A stretch of DNA of 47,221 nt from JBGPOS01 sp041488155 (GCA_041488155.1 JBGPOS010000029.1:1-47221); one strand, 5' to 3'; counted from the stretch's first letter, positions 7,298 through 15,821 are shown. Made by a program: numbers and translations. The notes: generated from the sequence alone by a model not told the origin.

Positions 7298-8362
7298 ATG
7301 GTGACGCTGAGTGTGCTCGACCAATCGCCGATTCGGCGCGGCGGGACCGCAGAAGACGCCATCGGCGAGACGCTGCTCCTCGCCGAGGCAGCCGACCGGT
7401 TGGGCTACCACCGCTACTGGCTGGCTGAGCACCACAACTCTGGAGGCCTGGCCTGCGCCAGCCCCGAAGTCCTGATCCCGCAGGTCGCGGCTCGGACGAA
7501 GAGGATCCGCGTCGGTTCGGGCGGGGTGATGCTGAGCCACTACAGTTCGCTCAAGGTAGCGGAGCAGTTCCGGATGCTGGAGACGCTGTTCCCGGGGCGT
7601 ATCGACCTCGGCGTGGGGCGGGCGCCCGGGAGCGATGGCCGGACTGCGCGTGCGCTTCAGCATGGGCCGGGAGCGCTAACGATCGAACATTTCCCGGAAC
7701 AGCTGCTCGATCTCTACAGCTACCTGGCTGGCGACTTTCCCCCGGACCACCCGTTTGCGGGTGTGCGGGCGATGCCGGAGGGGCGAGGGATGCCCGAGCT
7801 CTGGCTGCTCGGGTCTTCGGACGTAGGGGCCGAACTGGCGGCGGAGTTGGGCTGGGCGTTTTCGTTCGCGCAGTTCATCAGCCCCGAGGGGCGGGAGTAC
7901 GCGCTCCGCCACTACCGCGAGCGATTCGTGCCATCTCCGATGTGCCCCGAGCCGCGGACGAGCATCGGCGTTTCGGTCACCTGTGCCGAGACACACGAGG
8001 AGGCGGAGTACCTGTCCTGGAGCCGCTGGTGCTGGCGAGTGGCTGCCAACCACGGCCAGCGCGCGGGAATCCTGTCCCCCGCAGAGGCGATGGCCTTCCC
8101 TTACACCGAAGCGGAGCTGGACTACATCGCCTTCATGCGCCGGCGCTCTATCTACGGAAGCCCGGGCGAGGTCCAGGATCGGCTCCTGGAGCTGGGGGAA
8201 GAGTACGGCGTCGATGAGTTCGTGGTGGTGACGATCACTTACGATTTCGCCGCACGAGTGCGTTCGTACGAGCTCCTCGCGGACAGCTTCGGCACTCGGG
8301 GCGAAGCGCCGGTGGCCGGGGAGGGCGCCGGGCCACGGCAGCGGGCTGTAAACTGTCCGTAA
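7298..8362 (+). CDS. LLM class flavin-dependent oxidoreductase, MsnO8 type
   Basis: A luciferase-like TIM-barrel monooxygenase of 354 residues. It opens with LSVLDQSPIRRG and has YWLAEHHNS, IRVGSGGVMLSHYSSLKVAEQ and PGRIDLGVGRAPGSD, all characteristic of the MsnO8 subgroup. Members use FMNH2 or F420H2. Because cofC and cofD are encoded 3 kb away, F420 use is possible but not shown. The start is ATG 7298, with GTG 7301 next to it. Its stop lies just before an ACTGT/ACAGT weak hairpin. The substrate is unknown. Confidence 0.88.
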   Translation: MVTLSVLDQSPIRRGGTAEDAIGETLLLAEAADRLGYHRYWLAEHHNSGGLACASPEVLIPQVAARTKRIRVGSGGVMLSHYSSLKVAEQFRMLETLFPGRIDLGVGRAPGSDGRTARALQHGPGALTIEHFPEQLLDLYSYLAGDFPPDHPFAGVRAMPEGRGMPELWLLGSSDVGAELAAELGWAFSFAQFISPEGREYALRHYRERFVPSPMCPEPRTSIGVSVTCAETHEEAEYLSWSRWCWRVAANHGQRAGILSPAEAMAFPYTEAELDYIAFMRRRSIYGSPGEVQDRLLELGEEYGVDEFVVVTITYDFAARVRSYELLADSFGTRGEAPVAGEGAGPRQRAVNCP

Positions 8363-8468
8363 ACAGTGGTGCGGGTGGGTTTCTTGGCGCGTGGCGACCT
8401 TGCCTGCACCCCGAAGCGTCTCTAACCTTCAACGTCAGGGGAGAGAAGCTCCCGCCGAGTGAGGCACC

Positions 8469-8909
8469 ATGAAGCGATCGATCGTAATCGGGTTGGGCCT
8501 GTTGGCCGTTGTGGCGGCCGTTCTCCCGGTCATCGCGGTGCTTGCTGACGCTCCGCCCGCTCCCCCGGCCGTGTACTACGGCACGGCGACAGGCGCGGTC
8601 TCGGGCCAGTCGGTCTTTGCCATCGTCAGCGATGGGACGAACTCGGCGCTGTGTGGCAAGGGCATCGTGCTCAGCGATTCGACCGCTGGCATTGTCTACG
8701 TGATCGATGTGATCGGGGACTCGCAGAAAGCCGGGTGTGGCGCCTCGGGCCGGACGATCCAGTTCTATTTCTCGCCCACTGGCGGAGCGGGCGGGCGGCT
8801 GGCGACGGGTTCTACGGGCTGGCAGGGAGCGGGCGGCTATGCGAACAACCTTACCCTTGGGACACCGCTTAGCCTGAAGCAGAGCGTACCGGCCGTCTCG
8901 AGGGACTGA
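8469..8909 (+). CDS. Secreted protein of unknown function, paralogue of the next gene
   Basis: A 146-residue exported protein. The signal peptide (MKRSIVIGLGLLAVVAAVLP, cleavage near VLA-DAP) is followed by a mature ~118-residue domain rich in Gly, Ser and Val. The mature part shares a plan with the protein at 8957-9457: an ADxPPAP start, one Cys before a GxVYVIDVI strand, an AGCGxxG motif, a YF strand, then a GG and LxLGxxLS ending. Each has two conserved Cys that could form a disulfide. I know no family name. GAGG lies 5 nt before the ATG. A 106-bp leader with a GGGGAG/CTCCC hairpin precedes it. Confidence 0.7.
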   Translation: MKRSIVIGLGLLAVVAAVLPVIAVLADAPPAPPAVYYGTATGAVSGQSVFAIVSDGTNSALCGKGIVLSDSTAGIVYVIDVIGDSQKAGCGASGRTIQFYFSPTGGAGGRLATGSTGWQGAGGYANNLTLGTPLSLKQSVPAVSRD

Positions 8910-8920
8910 TCGGAAAGGTT

Positions 8921-8944
8921 GGCCTCGCCGGGTCGCACGAGGCC
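8921..8944 (+). terminator. Hairpin between the two paralogous secreted genes
   Basis: GGCCTCG (8921-8927) pairs perfectly with CGAGGCC (8938-8944) around a 10-nt loop. It lies 11 bp after one stop and 12 bp before the next ATG. Without a T-tract it is more likely an attenuator or mRNA-stability element that sets unequal expression than a full terminator. Confidence 0.4.
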
Positions 8945-8956
8945 GGGGAGCGGTAG

Positions 8957-9457
8957 ATGATGGTTCGCATGACGCGCTTCGGCAGGTTCGGGATCTGCAC
9001 GACGTGGTGTGCGCTTGGGTTCAGCGCCCTGGCGATCGCTTCGGTTGCGGCGGCGGACGGGCCCCCCGCGCCGGACTTCTTCTGGCCCTACGGGCGCGTG
9101 CAACTGCTGGGCGCGAACATCGTCCCCGAAGTACAGCCCGTCGTGGCGATCATTGCGGGCAAGACGTGCGGGCTGGACCAGACGCGCGTGGCGACCGTCG
9201 ACCCTGGCAACCCGCCAGAAGACATCGGAAAGACTGTCTACGTGGTGGACGTGCTTTCGGGCGGGACCGGCACCGGGCAGCGGGCCGGGTGCGGGCGAGC
9301 AGGCGATCCCGTGACGCTCTACTTCCCGAAGATGCACCGCTTCGCCCGGCAGCAGCCGGCGTTCCAGCAGGGCGGACTCCGGGTGAACCTCGACCTCGGG
9401 CCGGAGCTGAGCAACCGCGTAGTCTCCGCGCTGGCCGCAGCCGACGGGACGCAGTAG
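8957..9457 (+). CDS. Secreted protein of unknown function, paralogue of the previous gene
   Basis: An exported protein of 166 residues with a signal peptide ending near VAAADG. The mature part starts ADGPPAPDFFWPYG and includes GKTCGLDQTRVATV, GKTVYVVDVLSGG, AGCGRAGDPVTLYF and LRVNLDLGPELS. These line up in order with the protein at 8469-8909, with a ~20-residue insertion, so the two are a tandem duplication that has diverged. GGGGAG at 8945-8950 is 6 nt before the ATG at 8957. The gene converges on the lipoprotein gene at 9463, with 5 bp between the stops. Confidence 0.7.
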   Translation: MMVRMTRFGRFGICTTWCALGFSALAIASVAAADGPPAPDFFWPYGRVQLLGANIVPEVQPVVAIIAGKTCGLDQTRVATVDPGNPPEDIGKTVYVVDVLSGGTGTGQRAGCGRAGDPVTLYFPKMHRFARQQPAFQQGGLRVNLDLGPELSNRVVSALAAADGTQ

Positions 9458-9462
9458 CGCTC

Positions 9463-10407
9463 TCAGCGCGCCCCGGGGAAGAGCAGGGCGGCGAGCTGCT
9501 CGATCGCTTCCGCGACCCGCGGACCGGGGCTGCGCAGGTAGAGTGAGGTGTCGAGCTCGTAGACCCGGTTCCCTCGGACTGCGGCGCTGCCGGCCCACGC
9601 CGGGTGGGCACGGACCTGGGCAGCCAGCCCACCCTGGCCACTGGAGAGTACGAGGACCACGCCGGGGTCTCGCGAGGCAACCTGGGCGAGTTCGACGAGG
9701 GCGAACCCGGCGATGGGGGCACCTGTGGGCGCCGTCGCAAGGACGTTCTTCGCGCCCAGGCGTGTGACCAGGCTCCCGAGATAGGTAGCATCGCTGCCTG
9801 CGTAGATCTCGCGTCCCGAGCCGGTCAGGATCAGGACCGTTGGCGCCGGGAGCGAGGCGACGCGCTCAACGGCCGTTCTCACCCGGTCTTCTATCACCTT
9901 CCGGACGGCTCCCGCCCTATCGGAGCGGCCGGTGGCCTCTCCAAGAGCTGAGAGCGCCCCGAGGACATCGTCGTAACTCGCGGCGCGGAGGACGTAGACC
10001 GGGTAGGGGAAGTTTGCGAAGTCGCGAAGGCTCGCGCCGTGGAAGGCGGCGTCGGCGAGGACGAGGTCCGGTTGGAGTGCGGCGATGGCGTTGTAGTCGG
10101 GGGAAATACTCGAGCCGACGATCGCAGCCTGGGGCGCCGCCGCTGCTGGTGAGTCGCTGGGGCGGCCTACGACCTGGAGGTCGAGCGCCGTGGCGAACTC
10201 GACGGCCGTAGCGCTGAGGCCGACGACGCGCGTGACGGCAGCGGGGACCTGGACCTTTCGGTTGAGCATGTCGGTGACGGTGCGGCCCGCGCCGGCGGTC
10301 GAGCGCGCGAGCGTTGGGCTTGGTGTGGGCCGGGGCTCGACCGGAGGTGGTGTGCTGCCACAGGCCGCCAGCAGGAGCAGGGCCACGACCGGAAGCACAC
10401 CTCGCAC
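9463..10407 (-). CDS. Substrate-binding lipoprotein of the Fe-siderophore/cobalamin (BtuF-like) class
   Basis: A lipoprotein: signal peptide with lipobox LLAAC (Cys16), then a Pro/Thr-rich tether. The body is a type III periplasmic-binding fold: TVTDMLNRKVQVPAAVTRVV, then VGLSATAVEFATALD, AIAALQPDLVLADAA, and a late VLVLSSG strand. Such proteins catch cobalamin, corrinoids, ferric siderophores or haem for an ABC importer. No permease or ATPase gene is adjacent. It starts 6 bp after cofC, in one transcript with cofD and cofC, so it may serve a cofactor or metal need linked to F420 (inference). The ligand cannot be predicted from sequence alone. Confidence 0.82.
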   Translation of the reverse strand: MRGVLPVVALLLLAACGSTPPPVEPRPTPSPTLARSTAGAGRTVTDMLNRKVQVPAAVTRVVGLSATAVEFATALDLQVVGRPSDSPAAAAPQAAIVGSSISPDYNAIAALQPDLVLADAAFHGASLRDFANFPYPVYVLRAASYDDVLGALSALGEATGRSDRAGAVRKVIEDRVRTAVERVASLPAPTVLILTGSGREIYAGSDATYLGSLVTRLGAKNVLATAPTGAPIAGFALVELAQVASRDPGVVLVLSSGQGGLAAQVRAHPAWAGSAAVRGNRVYELDTSLYLRSPGPRVAEAIEQLAALLFPGAR

Positions 10408-10413
10408 CGCCAG

Positions 10414-11064
10414 CTACCGGCGAAGCCTGGATCCCAGGCTTGCGACGATCCGTCCCGCAGACGTCTCGGGACCGCCCGGAATGGCGAGGAGAGCGCCCAG
10501 GTCGGCGGGCGTATCGAGGTCCAGGGCGAGCGCCGGGCTCGCGACTTCGTGGACACGAACGCCCGCCCCGCGGGCGGCTGCCACGTGGCGGGCGAAGCTA
10601 TCGGGCCCATAGGCGAGGGCGAACAGGCCGGGTGGAGCGAGGAACATGGCGTTGGTGCCACCGTCCCGGCTGCGGACAAGGGTGGCTGACGGCGCCGGTG
10701 GGGCGGCTTCGACGAACGCACGGATGGCGGCGGTGGAGGCGAGTGGCAGGTCGGCGTGGAGGATGAGGAGCTCGCCGGGCGGTGGTCTGAGGCGGCGAAT
10801 CGCCCCTTCGAGCTGGGCGTTGAGGCCGGCGAGGGCCGGATCTTCGTCGAGAACCGCGATTCCCGGCCCGGCTGCGGCGGCCACGCGCGGATCGGAGGTG
10901 AAGACAGTGACCGTTGCGCCCGCACCAGTGGCAGCGGCCAGGACGGTGTGGAGAGTGGCGAGGGCGAGGCGCTGGCGTTCGCCTGCCGTGAGGAGGGCGG
11001 CGAGTCGGGCCTTCGCCCGGTCAAGGTGGTTGACGGGGACGAGGGCGCTCCAGCTGCCAGCCAC
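10414..11064 (-). CDS. cofC: 2-phospho-L-lactate (or phosphoenolpyruvate) guanylyltransferase
   Basis: CofC/FbiD family nucleotidyltransferase of 216 residues. It activates 2-phospholactate or phosphoenolpyruvate with GTP, which forms the donor used by CofD in coenzyme F420 synthesis. Visible landmarks are the N-terminal ALVPVNHLDRAKARL (binding loop with Lys), LILHADLPLAS (metal-binding Asp pair), and DGGTNAMFLAPP followed by FALAYGPDSFARHVAAA. The last of these matches the GTNxL...YGPxSFxxH signature. The gene begins 5 bp after cofD. Which three-carbon phosphate it uses cannot be read from the sequence. Confidence 0.9.
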   Translation of the reverse strand: MAGSWSALVPVNHLDRAKARLAALLTAGERQRLALATLHTVLAAATGAGATVTVFTSDPRVAAAAGPGIAVLDEDPALAGLNAQLEGAIRRLRPPPGELLILHADLPLASTAAIRAFVEAAPPAPSATLVRSRDGGTNAMFLAPPGLFALAYGPDSFARHVAAARGAGVRVHEVASPALALDLDTPADLGALLAIPGGPETSAGRIVASLGSRLRR

Positions 11065-11069
11065 CGGCG

Positions 11070-12002
11070 TCAGCCCGACGCCGCGCAGGCCGCGAGGACA
11101 GCGGCGGCGAGGGCCGCCTTTCGCTCGGGGCTCGTCATCATCGTGTCCGTGACGAGACAGCGCAGGCCGAGCGCCTCGACCGCGGGTGCAAGCGCGCGAT
11201 CTTGCTCGTCGATCACCATGACATCGATCAATCCCAGGTACATGCGCGCCACCCCGAGCGCTGAGACCTCGTGCCCGAGGGTCGTCATCATCTGGGCTGC
11301 GGGACCCTTCACCACCTGGCCGGCGATGATCGGGCTGATGGCGGCGCGGACGGCGCGAGTCTTGACCAGGGCGTCGCGGATACCCGGGACAGCCAGGATT
11401 GGGGCGATGCTGACGAGCGGATTGCTCGGGGCGAGGATGACGACGCGGGCATCCGAGAGGGCTTCGAGGACGCCAGGCGCGGGCCGCGCGGCGGCTGCTC
11501 CAGCGAACGTGATGCCGAGGACGTCGACCTGGGTGCGAAGGCGGACCATGTACTCCTGGAAGGCGATCTCGCCATCGGGACCGGTGATGCGGGTCTCGAC
11601 GCGTTCGTCGGACATCGGCAGGATCCTGCAGGCGAGGCCCCAGGCGCGCGCCAGTCCGGCGACGACCTCGTGCATCGGCCAGCCTTCGCGCAGGAGGCGG
11701 GTACGGTGGATGGCCATGGCCAGGTCGCGGTCGCCGAGGTTGAACCAGCGTTCGTAGCCGAAGCGCTGCAGGGCGTCGACGACAGCGAAGGTGTCGCCCT
11801 GCAGTCCCCAGCCGGTCTCGGGGTTGACCGCGCCGGCGAGCGCGTAGATCACGATGTCGACGTCGGGTGAGACGTGGAGGCCGAACATCTCGACATCGTC
11901 ACCGGTGTTGGAGATGACCGTGACGGTCGCGGGATCAACGACCTGGACGAGGCCCTGCAGGAAGCGAGAGGCTCCGACTCCGCCGGCGAACACGGTGTAC
12001 AA
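11070..12002 (-). CDS. cofD: 2-phospho-L-lactate transferase (F420 biosynthesis)
   Basis: CofD/FbiA family, 310 residues. It joins the GDP-activated lactyl or enolpyruvyl phosphate to the deazaflavin FO, giving F420-0 or dehydro-F420-0. Clear signatures are FAGGVGASRFLQGL at the start, VISNTGDDVEMFGLHVSPD, ETGWGLQGDTF, FNLGDRDLAMAIHRT and LAPSNPLVSIAPILAVPGI. The first codon in frame is TTG at 12002. A GTG four codons later is an alternative, and no strong ribosome site separates them. It is the first gene of the cofD-cofC-lipoprotein unit and is divergent from wecB (111-bp gap). FO synthase and the glutamate ligase are not in the window. Confidence 0.92.
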   Translation of the reverse strand: MYTVFAGGVGASRFLQGLVQVVDPATVTVISNTGDDVEMFGLHVSPDVDIVIYALAGAVNPETGWGLQGDTFAVVDALQRFGYERWFNLGDRDLAMAIHRTRLLREGWPMHEVVAGLARAWGLACRILPMSDERVETRITGPDGEIAFQEYMVRLRTQVDVLGITFAGAAAARPAPGVLEALSDARVVILAPSNPLVSIAPILAVPGIRDALVKTRAVRAAISPIIAGQVVKGPAAQMMTTLGHEVSALGVARMYLGLIDVMVIDEQDRALAPAVEALGLRCLVTDTMMTSPERKAALAAAVLAACAASG

Positions 12003-12113
12003 GGGTTACGCGACCTGCCTCGAGGAGATGGGCCAATTGTACGGCCTGCGGAGGCCGGAGCTTTCGGGTGAAGGCGATGGCTCCTGGATGGGCGCTGTCG
12101 TTTACTAGAAGGC

Positions 12114-13178
12114 ATGCACGTCATGAGCGTCGTCGGCGCGCGGCCGCAGTTCATCAAGCTCGCCCCCTTTTCGCACGAGGTGCGGCGCCGGCAGCACCGG
12201 GAGACGATCGTCCACACCGGTCAGCACTACGACGAGGGGATGTCGGCGCGCTTCTTTGAGGAGTTGGCGATCGCGGAGCCCGACGTGAACCTGCAGGTGG
12301 GCTCGGGGAGCCACGGGATGATGACCGCGCGCGCTCTGGAGGGGATCGAGGTCGAGATCGCGCGCTGGCGCCCGGACGTCGTGGTGGTGTTCGGCGACAC
12401 GAATTCGACGCTGGCGGGGGCGCTTGCGGCGGCGAAGCTCGGGGTGCGCAGTGCCCACGTCGAGGCCGGACTGCGCAGCTTCGATCGAAGCATGCCCGAA
12501 GAGATCAATCGGATCGTGGCCGACCATTGCTGTGACCTGCTCCTGACGCCGAACGAGAACGGAAAGCGCAACCTGCAGGCAGAGGGTCTCGGGGCAAGGA
12601 CCGTGGTCGTGGGCGACATCATGGTGGATGCGCTCTACATGGCGCGAGAACGCGCGCCTCGCTCCGAGGAGGTGTTGCGGAACCTGGCCCTCGACCCCGG
12701 CCCGTACTTCCTCCTGACGATCCACCGGGCTGCGAACACGGACGATGCGGCGCGACTGCGGGCGATCTTCGAAGGATTGGAAGGCGCGGGCCGGATGGTG
12801 TTCCCGATCCACCCTCGAACGCGGGCCGCCATCGCCGCCGAGGGGGTGCGGCTCCCCGCAAACGTGGCACTGGTCGAGCCGCTCGGCTATTTCGACACCG
12901 TCGCGCTGGCGGGTGATGCGGTCGCGGTCGTAACCGACTCGGGTGGCCTGCAGAAGGAAGCGTTCCTCCTCGAGACGCCCTGCATCACGTTGCGCGAGAA
13001 CACGGAGTGGGTGGAGACGGTGGAACTGGGGTGGAACGTGCTCGTTGGGGCCGATCCGGTGCGGATCCGTGCCGCGCTAGGGCGGGCTCCGCGGGGAACT
13101 ACGCACCCCGCCGTGTACGGCGCCGGCAACGCGGCGGCACAGATTGTTGATGCGATCGAGGCGCTGGCCGGTCAGTAG
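12114..13178 (+). CDS. wecB: UDP-N-acetylglucosamine 2-epimerase (non-hydrolysing)
   Basis: Interconverts UDP-GlcNAc and UDP-ManNAc, a precursor step for surface polysaccharides. The 354 residues show all family blocks: SVVGARPQFIKLAPF, HTGQHYDEGMSARFFEEL, FGDTNSTLAGALAAAKL, HVEAGLRSFDRSMPEEINR, TIHRAANTDD (HR with Ala where Glu is usual), and VTDSGGLQKEAFLLETPC. The HRAAN for the common HREN-type sequence is a small departure that could affect activity. The 3' end overlaps the convergent glycosyltransferase gene by 7 bp. It opens the polysaccharide locus. Confidence 0.92.
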   Translation: MHVMSVVGARPQFIKLAPFSHEVRRRQHRETIVHTGQHYDEGMSARFFEELAIAEPDVNLQVGSGSHGMMTARALEGIEVEIARWRPDVVVVFGDTNSTLAGALAAAKLGVRSAHVEAGLRSFDRSMPEEINRIVADHCCDLLLTPNENGKRNLQAEGLGARTVVVGDIMVDALYMARERAPRSEEVLRNLALDPGPYFLLTIHRAANTDDAARLRAIFEGLEGAGRMVFPIHPRTRAAIAAEGVRLPANVALVEPLGYFDTVALAGDAVAVVTDSGGLQKEAFLLETPCITLRENTEWVETVELGWNVLVGADPVRIRAALGRAPRGTTHPAVYGAGNAAAQIVDAIEALAGQ

Positions 13179-14161
13179 CGCCGGAAGGCGGCGCGGGCCG
13201 CGCCGATGAGGGTGCCGAGGCCGTAGCTGACGTGGACGAGGGGAAAGATGACCAGGGCGACCGGGGCGAGTTGGGGTTGGTGTCGCCGCCTGGTGGATTG
13301 CACGGCCGACGCGGCCGCGAGAAGGGTGTAGGCAACTCCAGCAAGCGTCAGGAACTTGCGAGCCGGGTCTGAGAACGCTCCGGCGGCGAACAGGGCGAAC
13401 CCGCCGGCGACGGCGGCAGCGGGCACAAGATGGCGTGGCTGGATAGAATCCGGGGCTTCGACCGAGGCGCGCCCCTTGGCCTTGCCGTAGCCGAAGTACT
13501 GGCGAGCCACCGCGCCGAACCCGCTGCGGGCAAAGTAGACACTCCGCACCGTGGGCGTGAGGTACAGTCGGCCCCCGGCGCGCCGGACGCAATAGTTGAA
13601 GAAGTCGTCTTCGGCCTTCTCGCGGTCGGTTGCGAAGCCGCCTGCGGCATCGAAGCACTCGCGGCGGTAGGCCGCGAAGGCAATCGTGTCGACGTAGCCG
13701 GGCTCCGTGGCGTAGCGGAAGCGGGCGTCGCCCACACCGAATGGGTGGGAGAGGGCGGCGGCGATAGCGCTCGCGACGGAGCCTTCGCCCCTGGTCTCGA
13801 TCGGGCCCCCGGTCGCAGCGGCGCCCGTGCGCCTGAGGGCTTCCACGTTGGCAGCGACGAATTCGCTGTCGACGAGCGAATGCGCGCCGAGGATGACGAT
13901 GACGTCTCCCCCGGCTGCGGCCACGCCAGCGTTCAAGCCGTGGGGTGTGGTGCGGCCGGGATTCTCGACGAGGCGGATGGGGAAGGGTGAGCGCGAGGCC
14001 TGGGCGGCGACGATGGCCCGCGTGGAGTCGGTGCTCCCGCCGTCGGCCACGAGCACTTCAAGCGCAGAAGGCGGGTAAGACTGGCGTCCGAGCGATTCGA
14101 GGCAGGCCTCGATGTAGCGCTCCTCGTTGAATGTGGGGATGACGACGGAGACCAGGGGCAC
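13172..14161 (-). CDS. Glycosyltransferase family 2, membrane-associated
   Basis: GT-A fold enzyme of 329 residues. It has SVVIPTFNEERYIEACLESL, VADGGSTDST (nucleotide-binding DGGSTD), IVILGAHSLVD (DxD-like position changed to GAH), EDDFFNYCVRRAG (catalytic-base region) and ARQYFGYGKAKG. The C-terminal ~100 residues contain three to four hydrophobic helices that tie it to the inner membrane face. It resembles transferases that extend lipid-linked exopolysaccharide or succinoglycan. The donor and acceptor are unknown. A perfect 12-bp hairpin lies just before the start. Confidence 0.85.
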   Translation of the reverse strand: MPLVSVVIPTFNEERYIEACLESLGRQSYPPSALEVLVADGGSTDSTRAIVAAQASRSPFPIRLVENPGRTTPHGLNAGVAAAGGDVIVILGAHSLVDSEFVAANVEALRRTGAAATGGPIETRGEGSVASAIAAALSHPFGVGDARFRYATEPGYVDTIAFAAYRRECFDAAGGFATDREKAEDDFFNYCVRRAGGRLYLTPTVRSVYFARSGFGAVARQYFGYGKAKGRASVEAPDSIQPRHLVPAAAVAGGFALFAAGAFSDPARKFLTLAGVAYTLLAAASAVQSTRRRHQPQLAPVALVIFPLVHVSYGLGTLIGAARAAFRRY

Positions 14162-14183
14162 CGTCGCGAGAGGTGGAAGCGAA

Positions 14184-14211
14184 GCGAGCGCACCATTACT
14201 GGTGCGCTCGC
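14184..14211 (-). terminator. Perfect 12-bp hairpin between two genes
   Basis: GCGAGCGCACCA (14184-14195) and TGGTGCGCTCGC (14200-14211) pair perfectly around a TTAC tetraloop, ahead of the minus-strand glycosyltransferase and after the secreted-protein gene. The absence of a T-tract on either side makes it an uncertain terminator. An attenuator is equally possible. Confidence 0.5.
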
Positions 14212-14243
14212 GCGGTTTGTTGGTCCTGCGACCGGGGCTTTGG

Positions 14244-15821
14244 CTACTGCTTGAAGGCGTTGTAGAGCCCGTCGCTATCGCTGATGGAGCCGAACTTGTC
14301 GCTGGTCACGTTGGAAATCACGATGATCGGCTTGTTGGACGTGACCTGGGCGCCGCCGAAGAAGCACGAAGGTGAGTTCCCGGCGGGGAAGCCGTTGTCA
14401 GAATCGAGGTTCATGTAGAAGACTTTCGAGCCGGTGACGGTGAAGGTTGCGCTGTAGGGGCCGATTGGGCAGCCCGAGGCGGGATCGCCGACGAACTGGA
14501 GAGTGACGCTGGCGGTCGTGCCATCGGCGACCTGGACCTGGATCCAGCTGTTGTAGCCGATGAACCCGCCACCGCCGGCGAAGCGCCGGAAGATGAGCGG
14601 AAGGTTCCAGCCGAGTGCCGCCTGGTCGACCGGGACGCCGTTGGCGGCGGCGTAGGTGGCTTCGTTTTCGCCGCTGAAGGCGATGGTCTGCTTGCCGCGG
14701 ATGACCACGGCCGCGCCGTTCTGGGTAGAAGTGACCTTGGCGTAGCCGACGAATCCGACCGGGATGTTCGCGCTGCTGTAGATCGAATGGAAGGCGACGT
14801 TGGTGACGCCAGGGAGCGTGACCGTGACGTTGATCGGGTTGCCGTTGGCATCGGTGCCGATGTACTGGATGTTGAAGTCAGCAGCTGCCGTGCCGACGTT
14901 CTGGACGCCGATGACGGTGTAGAAGCCGCTGGCGCTCTTGATGGTCAGGGGGATGATCACGTTCGTGCCGACGTCGTCGGTGGCTGGTGCGGCGTCGTTG
15001 ATGATGAAGCCGTTGTAAGAGCCGAGGAGGCGGTTGCCGTCGCTGCGGTAGATGTCGATGTTGGCGACGATCTTGTTATCGCCGGCGTTCAAGACTTCGA
15101 CCAGCGCGGCCATCTGGTTGTTGAGCGTGCCGATGGGGAACTGGGTGACGCCGGTGCCGATGCGGCCGAAGGTGACCTGGCCACCGGCCGGGACGGCGTA
15201 GCCGTTGGCGCAACCCGGCTGACCGGTGGGGCTATCGACGACCGACTGGTTGGTGGTCGCGGCCCCGCCCACGTTGGGCACGAGGAAGTAGGTGACGCGG
15301 ATGCAGGCGATGACGCCGCCGGTGTTCACGATCGCGAGGCGGCTGTTCCACTGGGACGTTACGAGCTCGTTGAAAAGGATCGGGGCGGAGAGCTTGGAGC
15401 CGCCGACCCCGACCGAATTGTCGATCGAGTAAGACTTGTTGCCGGAGGCGTCGAGGATGTCGCGGACGAGAATGGCGTTGATCGGCTGGTCCGAGGAAAC
15501 GACACCGACCCCGCGATAGCCGGCGGCGAGGCCAGATTCGACGGCCTGGGGGAAGTTGCGGGTGCCGCCGGGGGGCACGTTGGTCTTGACGTTGGAAGTG
15601 ATGAGCTGTCCGTTGGAGTCGTAGTAGTCGACTGCGATCGTGGCGGGAGCAGAGCCGACGTTCTGGACGATGATCGAGGTGTTTTCTTTGCCGGGAGGTA
15701 GCGCCACTGCGCCGAGCCCGGCCGCCCAGGCCACGACAGGCACGACAAGGGCCAATGCTCCGAGGATGAACCCTGTCGCGGCCAGAGTGCGTGTCCTCTT
15801 CCAAATCCGGTTCACGGGCAT
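14244..15821 (-). CDS. Large secreted beta-rich protein with an internal duplication
   Basis: An exported protein of 525 residues with a signal peptide (basic MPVNRIWKRTRT, hydrophobic core, cleavage near VAWA-AGL). The mature part is all beta, rich in Val, Asn, Gly and Thr. Two halves share a pattern: SIIVQNVGSAPATIAVDYYD with YRGVGVVSSDQPINAILV, and VIGVQNVGTAAADFNIQYIG with FVGYAKVTSTQNGAAVVI. A third, partial unit ends the protein. I know no family name; it could be a surface-layer or matrix protein. The ATG at 15821 is preferred over 15848 because GGGAGG sits directly upstream and the signal peptide then starts normally. It lies inside the polysaccharide locus. Confidence 0.75.
   Translation of the reverse strand: MPVNRIWKRTRTLAATGFILGALALVVPVVAWAAGLGAVALPPGKENTSIIVQNVGSAPATIAVDYYDSNGQLITSNVKTNVPPGGTRNFPQAVESGLAAGYRGVGVVSSDQPINAILVRDILDASGNKSYSIDNSVGVGGSKLSAPILFNELVTSQWNSRLAIVNTGGVIACIRVTYFLVPNVGGAATTNQSVVDSPTGQPGCANGYAVPAGGQVTFGRIGTGVTQFPIGTLNNQMAALVEVLNAGDNKIVANIDIYRSDGNRLLGSYNGFIINDAAPATDDVGTNVIIPLTIKSASGFYTVIGVQNVGTAAADFNIQYIGTDANGNPINVTVTLPGVTNVAFHSIYSSANIPVGFVGYAKVTSTQNGAAVVIRGKQTIAFSGENEATYAAANGVPVDQAALGWNLPLIFRRFAGGGGFIGYNSWIQVQVADGTTASVTLQFVGDPASGCPIGPYSATFTVTGSKVFYMNLDSDNGFPAGNSPSCFFGGAQVTSNKPIIVISNVTSDKFGSISDSDGLYNAFKQ

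Noticed and set aside
8363..8468. Riboswitch in the leader of the first secreted paralogue
   Set aside because: Only a GGGGAG/CTCCC hairpin and a ribosome site were found; no conserved core of a known riboswitch class is recognisable.
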